Numbered from the stretch's first letter, positions 39,500 to 47,668 are shown. The stretch: DNA of 47,668 bases from Candidatus Nomurabacteria bacterium RIFOXYB1_FULL_39_16 (GCA_001787205.1 MFWB01000011.1:1-47668); one strand, 5' to 3'. A program made the numbers and translations. Notes: generated by a model from the letters alone, not told the origin.

Positions 39500-39675
39500 T
39501 AATAAAAAAACTCGTCCACGTACAACAATTTTAATAATTGCTATACAAGGACGAGTTTCTCGCTCGTGGTACCACCTTGGTTGCTTCTCATTTCCTGCTA
39601 TAACGGGCTTACCCGTCGGGTTCTACTTTGTTTCTTCCCGAAGCTCCAGGGCGATACCCCTTTCAACGCTTATGA
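39500..39675 (-). promoter_or_regulatory. T-box riboswitch leader of ileS
   Basis: The minus strand contains the T-box sequence AAGGTGGTACCACG (39565-39578), then a terminator AAACTCGTCC/GGACGAGTTT (39508-39558) followed by TTTTTTT. The CACGAG after the T-box can pair with the CTCGT of the terminator stem as the antiterminator. The bulge reads UGGU, which pairs with ACCA of a tRNA whose discriminator is A, as in tRNA-Ile. A stem I region (about 39620-39665) contains GGTATCGCC, a candidate AUC specifier. Known role: uncharged tRNA binding allows read-through into the synthetase gene. Confidence 0.85.
39502..39558 (-). terminator. T-box-controlled terminator before ileS
   Basis: A 10-bp stem with an AT-rich inner stem and a 7-T run, 15 nt before the ATG. 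Confidence 0.85.
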
Positions 39676-39679
39676 ATGA

Positions 39680-39709
39680 ATAATAACACAAAATAATACA
39701 AAAACACAA
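39680..39709 (-). promoter_or_regulatory. Promoter of the ileS T-box transcript
   Basis: TTGTGT (39704-39709), 18 nt, TATTAT (39680-39685). Confidence 0.5.
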
Positions 39710-39770
39710 TCTCATTTTTTATATTTCATAATACAAAACCTATTTACACCATGGTTGAAATGTGTAAAAA

Positions 39771-41336
39771 TCAGTTTCTCAACCCAAGTTTTTCAAGCCT
39801 AGCAGTTATTGCCCCTCTTTTTCTGCCGAAACTTTTCATTAAATCAGACACTCCAATGCCAGATATAAATAATCTTTTCAGCTCTTCATCTTGCTCTTTA
39901 CTCCATGGACGATAAGCATTTGTATGTTTTTCTCGAATTTCAGAAAATCCATCTTTCTTTTTTTCTTTTTTTATCTTTCCCCCACAAGCAACAACAAAAT
40001 TATCATGCATCTTTTTGAGCTCGTCTTTTGAAATATTTCCAAAAATTTTTCCGGCATCTTGTGATTTATTTTTAAAATCAATATCTTTCTTTAAAATCTC
40101 CGGATGCACCTTGAGCGCATGTTCGTTGATACCGAGAAGATAAAGCCCAGAGAGCCTACGTACGCGCGAAAGAGCCACATAACCCTGCCCAAACTCAAAA
40201 ACCTGTGACAAATCCATCACCGCTGCATCCATACTCATCCCTTGGCTCTTGTGTACAGTAATAGCCCAAGCAAGGCGAAGTGGAACTTGCGTTATCTGTG
40301 CGCGAATCTTGCCGTTTTCTTCAACACTCCAATCCATGGGTGCGATAGTAATGTTGTATCCTCTTCTAGTCTTGATAATCGGATATCCACTAAATTCTTC
40401 AAAGCCAACCACAACACCCAAGGTGCCGTTCACAAACCTTTCTTTTTGATTATTTTTTGTACACATCACTACCGCCCCCGTTTTTAATTCCAAAACTTCC
40501 GGGGACAAGCATCCCTTTTTGAGGGTTTCTACAATTTTATCATTCCCATCTGAAAGCATTTTAAAAGATTTTATTTCTTCCTCTATCTTTGCAAGCTCTC
40601 CATTATTTACCCTATCTACATCAAAATTATGCGAGAAAAGTTTCGTCACGTTTTCGGGCATATCTTCAAAATCTATTTGTCTTGAAGATATAAGCTCGTG
40701 ATGATTTTCTTTAAAATTATTTGTGCGAATACCAGAAAGCACCGAGAGAAAATCTGCATCATCTTGACGATGTTGCTCCGCTAAATAACATATGACCAAC
40801 CGTGCCCTCTCCCAAGCCCCGGAATCATAGGCGAAAATTCCTAAATTTTTCGTTTCCTTGGCGAATAAATTTTGTTTCGTTTTTGTTTCTTCTTTTTTTA
40901 CGATTGGTGGTAATTGAAAAAAGTCTCCCACCAAAACAGTTTGTATTCCGCCAAAAGTTTCATCATTTTGTTTTATTTCCCGACAAACCATATCTACCAT
41001 ATCAAGCATGTCGGGAGAAAGCATAGAAACTTCATCAATAATTAACACTTTCGTGCGACTTACTCGCCTTACGATATATTCACTGCTCGCTATTTTATCC
41101 AAATCATATTTGTCTAGTTTTGTTTTAATGCCTATACCGCTCCAAGAATGGATGGTCATCCCACCTATGTGCGTCGCGGCGATGCCCGTGGAGGCGGTAA
41201 TGGCCGGCTCTATGTCATGCATACGCAAATAATCCACAAAAGTATTTATGGTATGCGTTTTCCCGGCCCCGGGTTCTCCTGTAAGAAATACATTTGCGCC
41301 AGTTTTTAAAATATCTAAAGCTCGCTCTTGGGTCAC
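39771..41336 (-). CDS. Pif1-like superfamily 1B helicase
   Basis: The 521-residue protein has Walker A GEPGAGKT (20-27), VLIIDEVSMLS (about 96-106), GDFFQLPP, EQHRQ, and C-terminal VHKSQGMSMD and YVALSRVR motifs, the order of Pif1/RecD-like 5'-3' helicases. Residues about 468-521 add a small SANT/HTH-like region (RPWSKEQDEELKRLFISGIG, then RKRGAITARLEKLG) that may bind DNA. It starts with GTG 11 nt after argS, at the end of a long operon. Confidence 0.9.
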   Translation of the reverse strand: MTQERALDILKTGANVFLTGEPGAGKTHTINTFVDYLRMHDIEPAITASTGIAATHIGGMTIHSWSGIGIKTKLDKYDLDKIASSEYIVRRVSRTKVLIIDEVSMLSPDMLDMVDMVCREIKQNDETFGGIQTVLVGDFFQLPPIVKKEETKTKQNLFAKETKNLGIFAYDSGAWERARLVICYLAEQHRQDDADFLSVLSGIRTNNFKENHHELISSRQIDFEDMPENVTKLFSHNFDVDRVNNGELAKIEEEIKSFKMLSDGNDKIVETLKKGCLSPEVLELKTGAVVMCTKNNQKERFVNGTLGVVVGFEEFSGYPIIKTRRGYNITIAPMDWSVEENGKIRAQITQVPLRLAWAITVHKSQGMSMDAAVMDLSQVFEFGQGYVALSRVRRLSGLYLLGINEHALKVHPEILKKDIDFKNKSQDAGKIFGNISKDELKKMHDNFVVACGGKIKKEKKKDGFSEIREKHTNAYRPWSKEQDEELKRLFISGIGVSDLMKSFGRKRGAITARLEKLGLRN

Positions 41337-41347
41337 GTTTTATTTTA

Positions 41348-43063
41348 CTACATTTTTTTCGGAGCGGCGATACCCAAGAGGTGGAGACCTGTTTTCATCA
41401 CGAAAGAAAAGGCATAAGTGAGAGCCACTTTATAGGAAGAAGTTTTGTCTTCTTTGTTTACTATGACCATATTTCCATAAAAGCTGTTGTAGGCGCGAGC
41501 AACTTCAATCAAATAATTTGCAATATAATGCGGTTCGTATTCTCGGGCTGACTTCAGCACTATTTCAGGGAATTGATATAATAATTTTTCCACTTCAAAG
41601 GTTTCTTCCGGCGCTACTTCAAAATCCGGCAAGATATTTTCTTTTTGTGCTTTTTCCAAGACTGAATTTGCCCGAGCATAAGAATATTGCAGATACGGCC
41701 CCGAGTCCCCTTCAAAAGAAATTGATTTTTCAAAATCAAAGATGATGTCTCCGCCCGTGGATTGTTTTAGGATTGAATACTTTATCGCGGAGACTCCAAC
41801 GTCGGAGGCAACCTTTTCTCTTTCTTCATTCCCAAAATCGCGGTTCGTCATCCTCTCCAATATCGCGTCACGAACATCATTCAAGAGCGCTTCCCCGGTC
41901 ACCACGTTACCCTTCCTTGAACCCATCTTGCCGGAAGCGAGACGCATCATACCGTGAGAAATATGCAACATTCTATTTTCATAATCCGGATGGAGGAGAG
42001 ACAGGGCTTTCGCCACGACACGCATATAATCCATCTGTTCGTTGGCGGTTATGACGATAGACAAATCCATTTGAGGCATTGTTTTAAACTTTTCTTCTGT
42101 CAGGCCAAGTTCTTTTGCTTCATAAGTAGGTAAGCCTTGGGAAGTGATGAAAACTCTGGTATGAAGCTTCGGGTCGTATTTTTCGGCTTTAAACACAACG
42201 GCGCCGTCCGATTCTTCAAAAACATTTCCCATATTCGCGCGGACGATATCCACGCCGATAGACATCATTTGGCTTTCCAAGAAGTAGAGGTCAAATTTTG
42301 TACCAAGCGTTTTGTATAAATCTTCAAAGGCTTCCATTGTCACTTTGAAACCCCAAGCATATATTTCATTTATTTTCGGATCGCTTTTCGCATAAACTTT
42401 TTTATTAATCTCATCAATTTCCTTTTTTGCTTCTTCGTTGTTTTCATATTCCCCGGCGCCGAACACATACGCCATACCTATATTAGTCGCCTGAAAATTG
42501 TGTGAGCCAACTTTACTTTGTAATTTTTCATTATTAAACAAGCCGTATATGGCCTTCGCAATGTGAAGCCCCACGTCGCCCTGATAATTCGCCCGCGTTG
42601 TTTCTGCTCCAGAGAATTCCACTAGACGAGAAATGGATTCACCAATGGCATTATTCATCAAGTGCCCAATATGGAGAGGTTTGAAGGGGTTCGGCTGAGT
42701 ATATTCCACCATCATTTTCTTTCCTTTTAATAAATCATTTTTGCCGAAATTTTCCGCTTTGTTTAAAATTTCTTCAATGCTATTGGTAAAAAATTTCCTG
42801 GATAGGTAAAAATTTATAAAACCAACACCGGCAATCTCAACTTTTTCTATATTTTTATCCACATTCAATCTATTTATTTCAAACACTATCTCTTCTGCCA
42901 AAACTTTCGGATTTTTATTTAAAAGTTTAGAAATTGCTAAAGCAACGTTCGTAGAATAGTCTCCATTCTTTAAATCTTCCGGATGTTCCAGCGCAATATC
43001 ACTTACTTCTATGGCAAGATTCTTTAACGCGTCTTTAATTAAATTTTTAATTTTTTGTTCCAT
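41348..43063 (-). CDS. argS: Arginyl-tRNA synthetase
   Basis: The 571-residue class I synthetase has an N-terminal Add-1 tRNA-binding domain (1-105), PFKPLHIGHLMN (HIGH 131-134), the MGSRKG form of the KMSKS loop common in ArgRS, and the anticodon-binding domain ending LGIAAPKKM. It starts 2 nt after dut in an operon. A DnaA-box sequence inside it (42855-42863) is probably chance. Confidence 0.96.
   Translation of the reverse strand: MEQKIKNLIKDALKNLAIEVSDIALEHPEDLKNGDYSTNVALAISKLLNKNPKVLAEEIVFEINRLNVDKNIEKVEIAGVGFINFYLSRKFFTNSIEEILNKAENFGKNDLLKGKKMMVEYTQPNPFKPLHIGHLMNNAIGESISRLVEFSGAETTRANYQGDVGLHIAKAIYGLFNNEKLQSKVGSHNFQATNIGMAYVFGAGEYENNEEAKKEIDEINKKVYAKSDPKINEIYAWGFKVTMEAFEDLYKTLGTKFDLYFLESQMMSIGVDIVRANMGNVFEESDGAVVFKAEKYDPKLHTRVFITSQGLPTYEAKELGLTEEKFKTMPQMDLSIVITANEQMDYMRVVAKALSLLHPDYENRMLHISHGMMRLASGKMGSRKGNVVTGEALLNDVRDAILERMTNRDFGNEEREKVASDVGVSAIKYSILKQSTGGDIIFDFEKSISFEGDSGPYLQYSYARANSVLEKAQKENILPDFEVAPEETFEVEKLLYQFPEIVLKSAREYEPHYIANYLIEVARAYNSFYGNMVIVNKEDKTSSYKVALTYAFSFVMKTGLHLLGIAAPKKM
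42855..42863 (+). other. Perfect DnaA-box sequence inside argS
   Basis: TTATCCACA within codons of ArgRS, one of six perfect copies in the window. Confidence 0.35.
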
Positions 43064-43065
43064 AA

Positions 43066-43491
43066 TTATTTTAGCCCAGTACTCCCCTCACGTCCATCTC
43101 CCCGAATAGTTTCAGAAAGCTCATCAGCTTCTAAAATATCACAATGCTCAAATCTCTGAATTACCATTTGTGCTATTTTATGACCTTTTTCTATTATAAC
43201 CTCTTTGTCAGAAGTATTTAATAGACTCATTATAAGTTCGCCTCTATATACAGAATCTATAACACCCCCCATAACCTTTAAACCTAGGTTAAAAGAAATA
43301 CTGGATTTGTCCCAAATAAGTCCAACATATCCCTCTGGAATTTCAACTGCAACACCAGTACCTATTTTCATTTGTTTGCCTGGTGGAAATATAACGTTTT
43401 CTGTAGCATAAAAATCCATACCCGCGTCACCAGGATGCCCGTGTGTTGGCAATTTTGCATTTTCCTTTAATTTTTTAACTTTAATTTGCAT
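43066..43491 (-). CDS. dut: dUTP diphosphatase
   Basis: The 141-residue trimeric dUTPase has motif 1 GDAGMDFYA, motif 2 DKSSIS, motif 3 GGVIDSVYRGEL, motif 4 GHKIAQMV, and the C-terminal motif 5 GREGSTG. It hydrolyses dUTP to dUMP, keeping uracil out of DNA and feeding thymidylate synthesis. It lies directly behind tmk, so the two thymidylate steps are co-transcribed. Confidence 0.96.
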   Translation of the reverse strand: MQIKVKKLKENAKLPTHGHPGDAGMDFYATENVIFPPGKQMKIGTGVAVEIPEGYVGLIWDKSSISFNLGLKVMGGVIDSVYRGELIMSLLNTSDKEVIIEKGHKIAQMVIQRFEHCDILEADELSETIRGDGREGSTGLK

Positions 43492-44184
43492 TTAAATTAT
43501 TTTTTTAACTTTTCCATAAACTATCTCGTGAATTTGCTCCCGAGATAAAATCTCCTTCTTGGGCGCGCAATCTATTTTTATAAAATTTGGAATTTCTTTT
43601 ACGAGCCACAAGGCGCTTTTTCTGGAGTTTATTAGATGATTAACATCCGCTTCGTGCACATCTTTTTTCTTTTTTAAATATTCCCTCTTCATTTTACTAC
43701 TGTCACGTTCTTTCAAAAGCTGTAAAACAATATTTATCGGCAGACTCAAATACAAGGTAATGTCGGGGCGAGGAATACCGAAAACTTCGTACTCCATCTC
43801 GTCCAACCATTTTATAAAATCATTTCTCTTTTTTGCGTTTTTTATTTTACCCCCTTGGTGAATCTGATTTGCTGAAACATATCGATTCGCTACGACAATG
43901 TATCCCTTTTTCAACCAATTTTGTATTTCTTTACTTGATTCAAAACGGTCTGCCGCATACAAAACAGAAGCAATCTTCGGATGCACGTTTAAGAAATTGT
44001 AATATTGTTCAGAAAGGCAGTGTCCAATAAAAGCTCCGAAGAAATTTTTATAGTATTCTGGAAAATCCACCACCTTTACAGTCTTTCCTTCTTTTTTTAA
44101 TCTTTTTACCAAGAGAGCAACCTGTGTCGCCTTTCCACTTCCATCCGTACCGTCTATTACTATGAGTTTACCTTTCTTAGTCAT
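43492..44184 (-). CDS. tmk: Thymidylate kinase
   Basis: The 230-residue P-loop kinase has DGTDGSGKAT (11-20), VDFPEYYKN, and the DRFESSKEIQ / ANRYVSAN region typical of dTMP kinases. A charged insertion of about 25 residues follows LLKERDSSKMKREYLKKKKD. It phosphorylates dTMP to dTDP. It overlaps the upstream Nudix gene by 8 nt and ends at the dut start. Confidence 0.93.
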   Translation of the reverse strand: MTKKGKLIVIDGTDGSGKATQVALLVKRLKKEGKTVKVVDFPEYYKNFFGAFIGHCLSEQYYNFLNVHPKIASVLYAADRFESSKEIQNWLKKGYIVVANRYVSANQIHQGGKIKNAKKRNDFIKWLDEMEYEVFGIPRPDITLYLSLPINIVLQLLKERDSSKMKREYLKKKKDVHEADVNHLINSRKSALWLVKEIPNFIKIDCAPKKEILSREQIHEIVYGKVKKII

Positions 44185-44575
44185 TTAAAGATAATAACAC
44201 TTCTTTGAAATATCTGTCCATCGGTTCAAGATTCTTTACTTCTTCCAGAGAAAGCCATTTGTATTCAGAGTGTTCATCACTCAATTTCACTTCACCATCA
44301 GCAAAACCAGTATACGTCAGACGAACGATATGTTTATGTGGTCTTATTATATCTTGTGCTGTTATTAGTTTTGGTTCACCGATTATTTCAAGTCTTGTTT
44401 CTTCCATTACTTCTCTTTTTAAATTTTCAAATAAAATTGAACCAGGATTTATTCTTCCACCTGCAAATTCCCAATGAGATTCTACTTCTGAATATTTTTC
44501 TGGTGAACGACGAAGAGTCAAATACTTTCCATCTTTATTCTTTAGTAAAATTTTTACGCCGACTTGTAGTTCCAT
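44177..44575 (-). CDS. Nudix hydrolase family protein
   Basis: The 132-residue protein starts MELQVGVKILLKNKDGKYLTLRR. The Nudix box reads GGRINPGSILFENLKREVMEETRLEI: the REVMEE metal part is intact, but the first Glu is Ser and the last Gly is Arg. This suggests altered or weaker activity, or another substrate. The ATG at 44575 is chosen because it follows the SDR stop by 1 nt (TAATATG). It sits in an operon with tmk and dut, so a nucleotide substrate is plausible. Confidence 0.85.
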   Translation of the reverse strand: MELQVGVKILLKNKDGKYLTLRRSPEKYSEVESHWEFAGGRINPGSILFENLKREVMEETRLEIIGEPKLITAQDIIRPHKHIVRLTYTGFADGEVKLSDEHSEYKWLSLEEVKNLEPMDRYFKEVLLSLND

Positions 44576-44576
44576 A

Positions 44577-45317
44577 TTATTTTCCTGAAATTGAATATCC
44601 ACCATCGACTAAAATAGTTTGACCAGTAATAAAACTAGCCTTATCACTCGCTAAAAATAAAATCGCTTCTGCTATTTCTTCTGGTCGTGCTACTCTTCCC
44701 AATAAACAACTTTCTGCCTTTTCTAAAAACTTTTTATCAGTTCTAGTTTTAGACATTGGCGTATCAGTAAATCCAGGAGCTATTGCATTAATTGCAATAT
44801 TTGGAGCAAATTGTTTAGCCAATGATGCTGTAAGATTTATAATGGCGCTCTTAGAAACAGAATAAGCTGGGTTGCCACAAGTTCCCGTATATCCCCTAAT
44901 TGAGGCAATATTAATTATTCGGCCATATTTATTTTTTTGCATTTGTGGAATGATAGCTTGGCAAAAATGTGTAGTTCCCAATACATTGGTTTTAAACATA
45001 TCAATCCAAAATTCATCCGTTGATTCTAAAAATTCCTGAATAGGAGATATCCCTGCTGAATTGACTAAAATATCAATTTTTCCAACTTTTTCTAAAATTC
45101 TTTGCACTTCAGATTGTACTGCTTTCTGGTCTCTAACATCACAAAAAATATATTCACAGCTTAATTCTTTTGCTAAATTTTTTAATTCTTCTTTTTCTCT
45201 TCTTCCGTGAACGACAGGTATCGCTCCATATTTTTTAGCCAATCTCGCTGTTGCCATTCCTATACCAGATGACGAACCTGTAATCAAAATAATTTTATCT
45301 TTTAAATCCATAAACAA
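44577..45317 (-). CDS. Short-chain dehydrogenase/reductase
   Basis: The 246-residue Rossmann protein has TGSSSGIG (13-20), NSAG (86-89), catalytic S139, Y152 and K156 (YSVSK), and the C-terminal GQTILVDGG of FabG-like enzymes. Whether it serves fatty-acid synthesis or another oxidoreduction is not clear; no other fatty-acid genes are nearby. It lies between glyA and the Nudix gene. Confidence 0.9.
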   Translation of the reverse strand: MFMDLKDKIILITGSSSGIGMATARLAKKYGAIPVVHGRREKEELKNLAKELSCEYIFCDVRDQKAVQSEVQRILEKVGKIDILVNSAGISPIQEFLESTDEFWIDMFKTNVLGTTHFCQAIIPQMQKNKYGRIINIASIRGYTGTCGNPAYSVSKSAIINLTASLAKQFAPNIAINAIAPGFTDTPMSKTRTDKKFLEKAESCLLGRVARPEEIAEAILFLASDKASFITGQTILVDGGYSISGK

Positions 45318-45337
45318 TGATTAATTAACTTATAATT

Positions 45338-46582
45338 TTATACAAACCTCTTTGGTATTGGAAATTTTTTAGCTAATTTTTTAATTTCTTTATGCACAGT
45401 TTCTTTTATTTTTTTATTATCTTTATTTTTTAGCACTTCAATCATCAACTCTGCAACCTTTTTACATTCTTTCTCTTTAAATCCTCTAGTAGTGATGGCT
45501 GGAGTACCAAATCTAATACCGGATGGGTCAAGCGGTTTCCTGGTGTCCCCTGCAATAGAGTTCATATTGAGAGTTATGCCCACTTCGTCCAATACCGTCT
45601 GTGCTTCTTTACCTGTGACCCCCAGAGAGCCGAAGACATCAGCGAGAATGAGGTGATTATCTGTGCCGCCTCCAATCATTCTGATTTTATTCTTACGGAA
45701 AACTTCTTCCATCGCTTTCGCATTTTTCAAAATTTGCTTGGCGTACTTTTTATAAGCCGGCTTCATCGCCTCTCCGAAAGCTACAGCCTTCGCAGCGATG
45801 GTATGCATATGCGGACCGCCTTGGATTCCAGGGAAAATTGATTTATCAATCTTTTTAGCTATCTCTTCATCTTCACGAGTCAAAATAATCCCCCCACGAG
45901 GCCCGCGGAGAGTCTTGTGAGTCGTGGAAGTGATAATATCAAAACCATCATCAAAAGGATTACGCAAAACACCCGCAGCAATAAGCCCGGCAATATGCGC
46001 CATATCCGCCATCGTCACCGCCCCGACTTCATGAGCAATCTCCACAAACTTTTTATAATTCAAAGTACGTGAATAAGCAGAAAATCCAGCAAGAATTATT
46101 TTCGGTTTATGTTCCAATGCCACCTTACGTAAATCTTCATAATCAATTTCTCCCGTATCCGGATCTTTCATCTTATAAGTGACAAATTTATAAATCTTTG
46201 CAGGAAGAGTCATCGGATGCCCGTGCGTCAGGTGTCCCCCGTGCGACAAATCCATCCCGAGCACTGTGTCTCCTGGTTGAAGTAATGCTGCATAGACGGC
46301 GAGGTTCGCTGGAGCTCCGGAATGAGGCTGAACATTGGCAAATTTACATTTAAAAAGCTTACAAACGCGTTCTATGGCGAGTCTCTCAACAGCATCAGTA
46401 AAATCCTGCCCGCCGTAATATCTGCGTCCCGGATACCCTTCGGAATATTTATTAGTAAAAACAGAACCATTGGCTTTTAACACATCTTCTGAAACATAGT
46501 TTTCGGAAGGGATTAATTCAAGCCCTTCTCTCTGCCTTTTCTCTTCACTTTTAATGAGTTTTTCTATTAGTTTATCTCGCAT
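45338..46582 (-). CDS. glyA: Serine hydroxymethyltransferase
   Basis: The 414-residue PLP enzyme has the start motif SEEKRQREGLELIPSENY, substrate motif YSEGYPGRRYYGG, LSHGGHLTHG, and the PLP lysine in TSTTHKTLRGPRGG (near residue 227). It interconverts serine and glycine and loads tetrahydrofolate with one-carbon units needed for dTMP. Its start overlaps the end of the comEC-like gene by 16 nt. A TAGAAT box 6 nt before the ATG could give it an extra leaderless transcript. Confidence 0.97.
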   Translation of the reverse strand: MRDKLIEKLIKSEEKRQREGLELIPSENYVSEDVLKANGSVFTNKYSEGYPGRRYYGGQDFTDAVERLAIERVCKLFKCKFANVQPHSGAPANLAVYAALLQPGDTVLGMDLSHGGHLTHGHPMTLPAKIYKFVTYKMKDPDTGEIDYEDLRKVALEHKPKIILAGFSAYSRTLNYKKFVEIAHEVGAVTMADMAHIAGLIAAGVLRNPFDDGFDIITSTTHKTLRGPRGGIILTREDEEIAKKIDKSIFPGIQGGPHMHTIAAKAVAFGEAMKPAYKKYAKQILKNAKAMEEVFRKNKIRMIGGGTDNHLILADVFGSLGVTGKEAQTVLDEVGITLNMNSIAGDTRKPLDPSGIRFGTPAITTRGFKEKECKKVAELMIEVLKNKDNKKIKETVHKEIKKLAKKFPIPKRFV

Positions 46583-47418
46583 ACGCCCATTCTAGCACAT
46601 TTTATAATTATTGTTCCAAGTAAATCGGTACGTAGAATTTTAGCTCCAGATTGTGCCAGAGTGGCAAGAGTGTCAGCGTGTGGGTGACCATATTTATTGT
46701 CCTTACCAACAGAAATCAAAGCATATTCGGGTGAGACCACTTTTACAAACGAAGAAGATGTAGAGGTGCGTGAACCGTGGTGCCCAACTTTTAGAAATGT
46801 GCTCTTTAGTTGCTCTTTTGAATTTTCTGAAAGAATTATTTTCTCGGTTTTTGTTGTGCTGTCACCCGAGAGCATTATAGAAGTGTCCCCATAAGTTAAA
46901 CGAGCGATGATAGACCCATCATTCGTCGTCCACGCAGAAACATCGCGGTCAGGGAACAAAATATCAATCACTGCTCCGCCGCCCAGGTGAAGCTTCATAC
47001 CCTTTTTAACTAAAATATCCGGAATTTTTTGATTTTTAATTTCTGTTTTTAAATTTTGAAAAGTTTTAGAATCGTTTAAGGTGCCAGATTCAAAAACCGC
47101 TCCAACTTTGTAACTTTTAAAAATGTCCGAAAATCCGCCAATGTGGTCTGCATCCGGATTCGTAATGACAACCGCATCTATCGTCCTGTCAAAGGAAGAC
47201 ATCAACTTGGAAAGTGGTCCTAAAACTTTACGCGCCCCTCCAACATCAAACATAATCTGCGTACCGGTCGAAGATTCTATAAAAAGCGCGTCACCCTGCC
47301 CCACATCCAACATCGCAAAAGTAAGAACCCGATGAGAATTCTTCCAGTCTAAACAAAAAAGAAAAACATTTGCCATTAAAAGCAAAAAGGCGAATATCAA
47401 TGAGTAATATTTCTTCAT
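46567..47418 (-). CDS. Stand-alone ComEC-type metallo-beta-lactamase domain protein
   Basis: The 283-residue protein has an N-terminal hydrophobic segment (1-24) and an MBL domain of the ComEC/Rec2 C-terminal type: MLDVGQGDALFIES, VVITNPDADHIGGF, MLSGDST, KVGHHGSRTSTS and HPHADTL. The first metal His is Asn (N87) in NPDADH. In ComEC this domain is thought to degrade the non-imported strand during transformation; here it is separate and probably external. It is the first gene of the glyA operon. Confidence 0.85.
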   Translation of the reverse strand: MKKYYSLIFAFLLLMANVFLFCLDWKNSHRVLTFAMLDVGQGDALFIESSTGTQIMFDVGGARKVLGPLSKLMSSFDRTIDAVVITNPDADHIGGFSDIFKSYKVGAVFESGTLNDSKTFQNLKTEIKNQKIPDILVKKGMKLHLGGGAVIDILFPDRDVSAWTTNDGSIIARLTYGDTSIMLSGDSTTKTEKIILSENSKEQLKSTFLKVGHHGSRTSTSSSFVKVVSPEYALISVGKDNKYGHPHADTLATLAQSGAKILRTDLLGTIIIKCARMGVCEIN

Positions 47419-47440
47419 AATGTCTTCGTCTGACGGATAT

Positions 47441-47448
47441 AGTATAAT
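47441..47448. promoter_or_regulatory. Overlapping divergent promoters
   Basis: TATACT on the minus strand (47441-47446) and TATAAT on the plus strand (47443-47448) share four bases. The plus box is 6 nt before the SOD ATG, again leaderless spacing; the minus box serves the comEC-like gene with a short leader. Confidence 0.6.
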
Positions 47449-47454
47449 ATGGGT

Positions 47455-47668
47455 ATGAAAAAATATGAAGAAATAAAATTCAATATCGGGGAATTGAAGG
47501 GAATTTCAAAAAAGAATATTGAAGAGCATCTGAAGCTCTATGCGGGTTATGTAAAAAACACTAATTCTATTTTAGAAAAAATTCCAGAGTATGAAGGCTA
47601 TGTCAAAGAAGACACCTTTGCCCCCTATGTCGTGAGTGAGCTTCATCGTAGATTTAGTTTTGAATTCA
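47455..47668 (+). CDS. Fe/Mn superoxide dismutase family, N-terminal part
   Basis: Seventy-one codons remain before the window ends. MKKYEEIKFNIGELKGISKK, then EEHLKLYAGYVKNTNSILEKI and SELHRRFSFEF, resemble the N-terminal helical domain of the SOD type found in many CPR genomes. In that type, H of the EEHLKLY stretch is a metal ligand. The second domain is not visible, so the family call is moderate. Confidence 0.6.
   Translation, partial: MKKYEEIKFNIGELKGISKKNIEEHLKLYAGYVKNTNSILEKIPEYEGYVKEDTFAPYVVSELHRRFSFEF

Overview
The window looks like a chromosome segment of a Candidate Phyla Radiation (Patescibacteria) bacterium, most likely Parcubacteria-like. This rests on family recognition, not on a database search. 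The signs are an AT-rich genome using the standard code, many secreted proteins with peptidoglycan-binding (PGBD) modules and short cysteine loops, genes starting without Shine-Dalgarno sites, an rpsF-ssb-rpsR-efp cluster without rplI, and housekeeping genes carrying in-frame repeat insertions.

Layout. 1-1.3 kb: the 5' part of a minus-strand 23S rRNA gene with its own promoter and attenuator-like leader, and no 16S gene directly upstream. 1.3-4 kb: two secreted or anchored proteins. 4-6.6 kb: a TM-helix channel-like protein, a winged-helix/nucleotidyltransferase-like regulator, and rplL-rplJ behind a leader. 6.6-18.3 kb: a cell-surface island. It holds a 1141-residue hydrolase/beta-helix protein, a RAYT transposase framed by REP-like palindromes, two PGBD surface proteins, and an acidic PGBD protein with a long stabilised 5' leader (S-layer candidate). 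18.3-23.1 kb: a regulator-like gene divergent from ftsK, a small membrane protein and recA. 23.1-25 kb (minus): rpsF-ssb-rpsR-efp. 25-35.7 kb (minus): tatD, two DUF559 nuclease genes inside palindrome-ended elements, a VOC gene, metG, an AI-2E family protein, an M16 peptidase, glyS, a large anchored protein, recO and an MBL hydrolase. 35.7-39.7 kb: ileS behind a T-box leader. 39.8-47.4 kb (minus): a tightly packed run comEC-like MBL, glyA, SDR, Nudix, tmk, dut, argS, Pif1-like helicase. The plus-strand end is the start of a superoxide dismutase gene.

The strongest signals are these. (1) A DUF559 endonuclease gene sits between inverted hairpin ends in two places. Shorter relatives of the same ends are scattered between genes and inserted in frame in ftsK, metG and a regulator gene. 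This looks like a nuclease-linked palindromic mobile system with MITE-like derivatives. (2) IleRS contains a complete histidine-phosphatase domain inserted in its catalytic half. (3) Many promoters place the -10 box 6-7 nt before the start codon, which predicts leaderless mRNAs. (4) ileS has a T-box leader with a UGGU bulge that fits tRNA-Ile. (5) A second set of short GC-rich palindromes is inserted in frame in recA, efp, tatD and ileS.

Functionally the window combines translation (five synthetase or ribosomal loci), nucleotide and one-carbon metabolism (tmk, dut, glyA), DNA maintenance (recA, recO, ssb, ftsK, Pif1) and a large investment in the cell surface.
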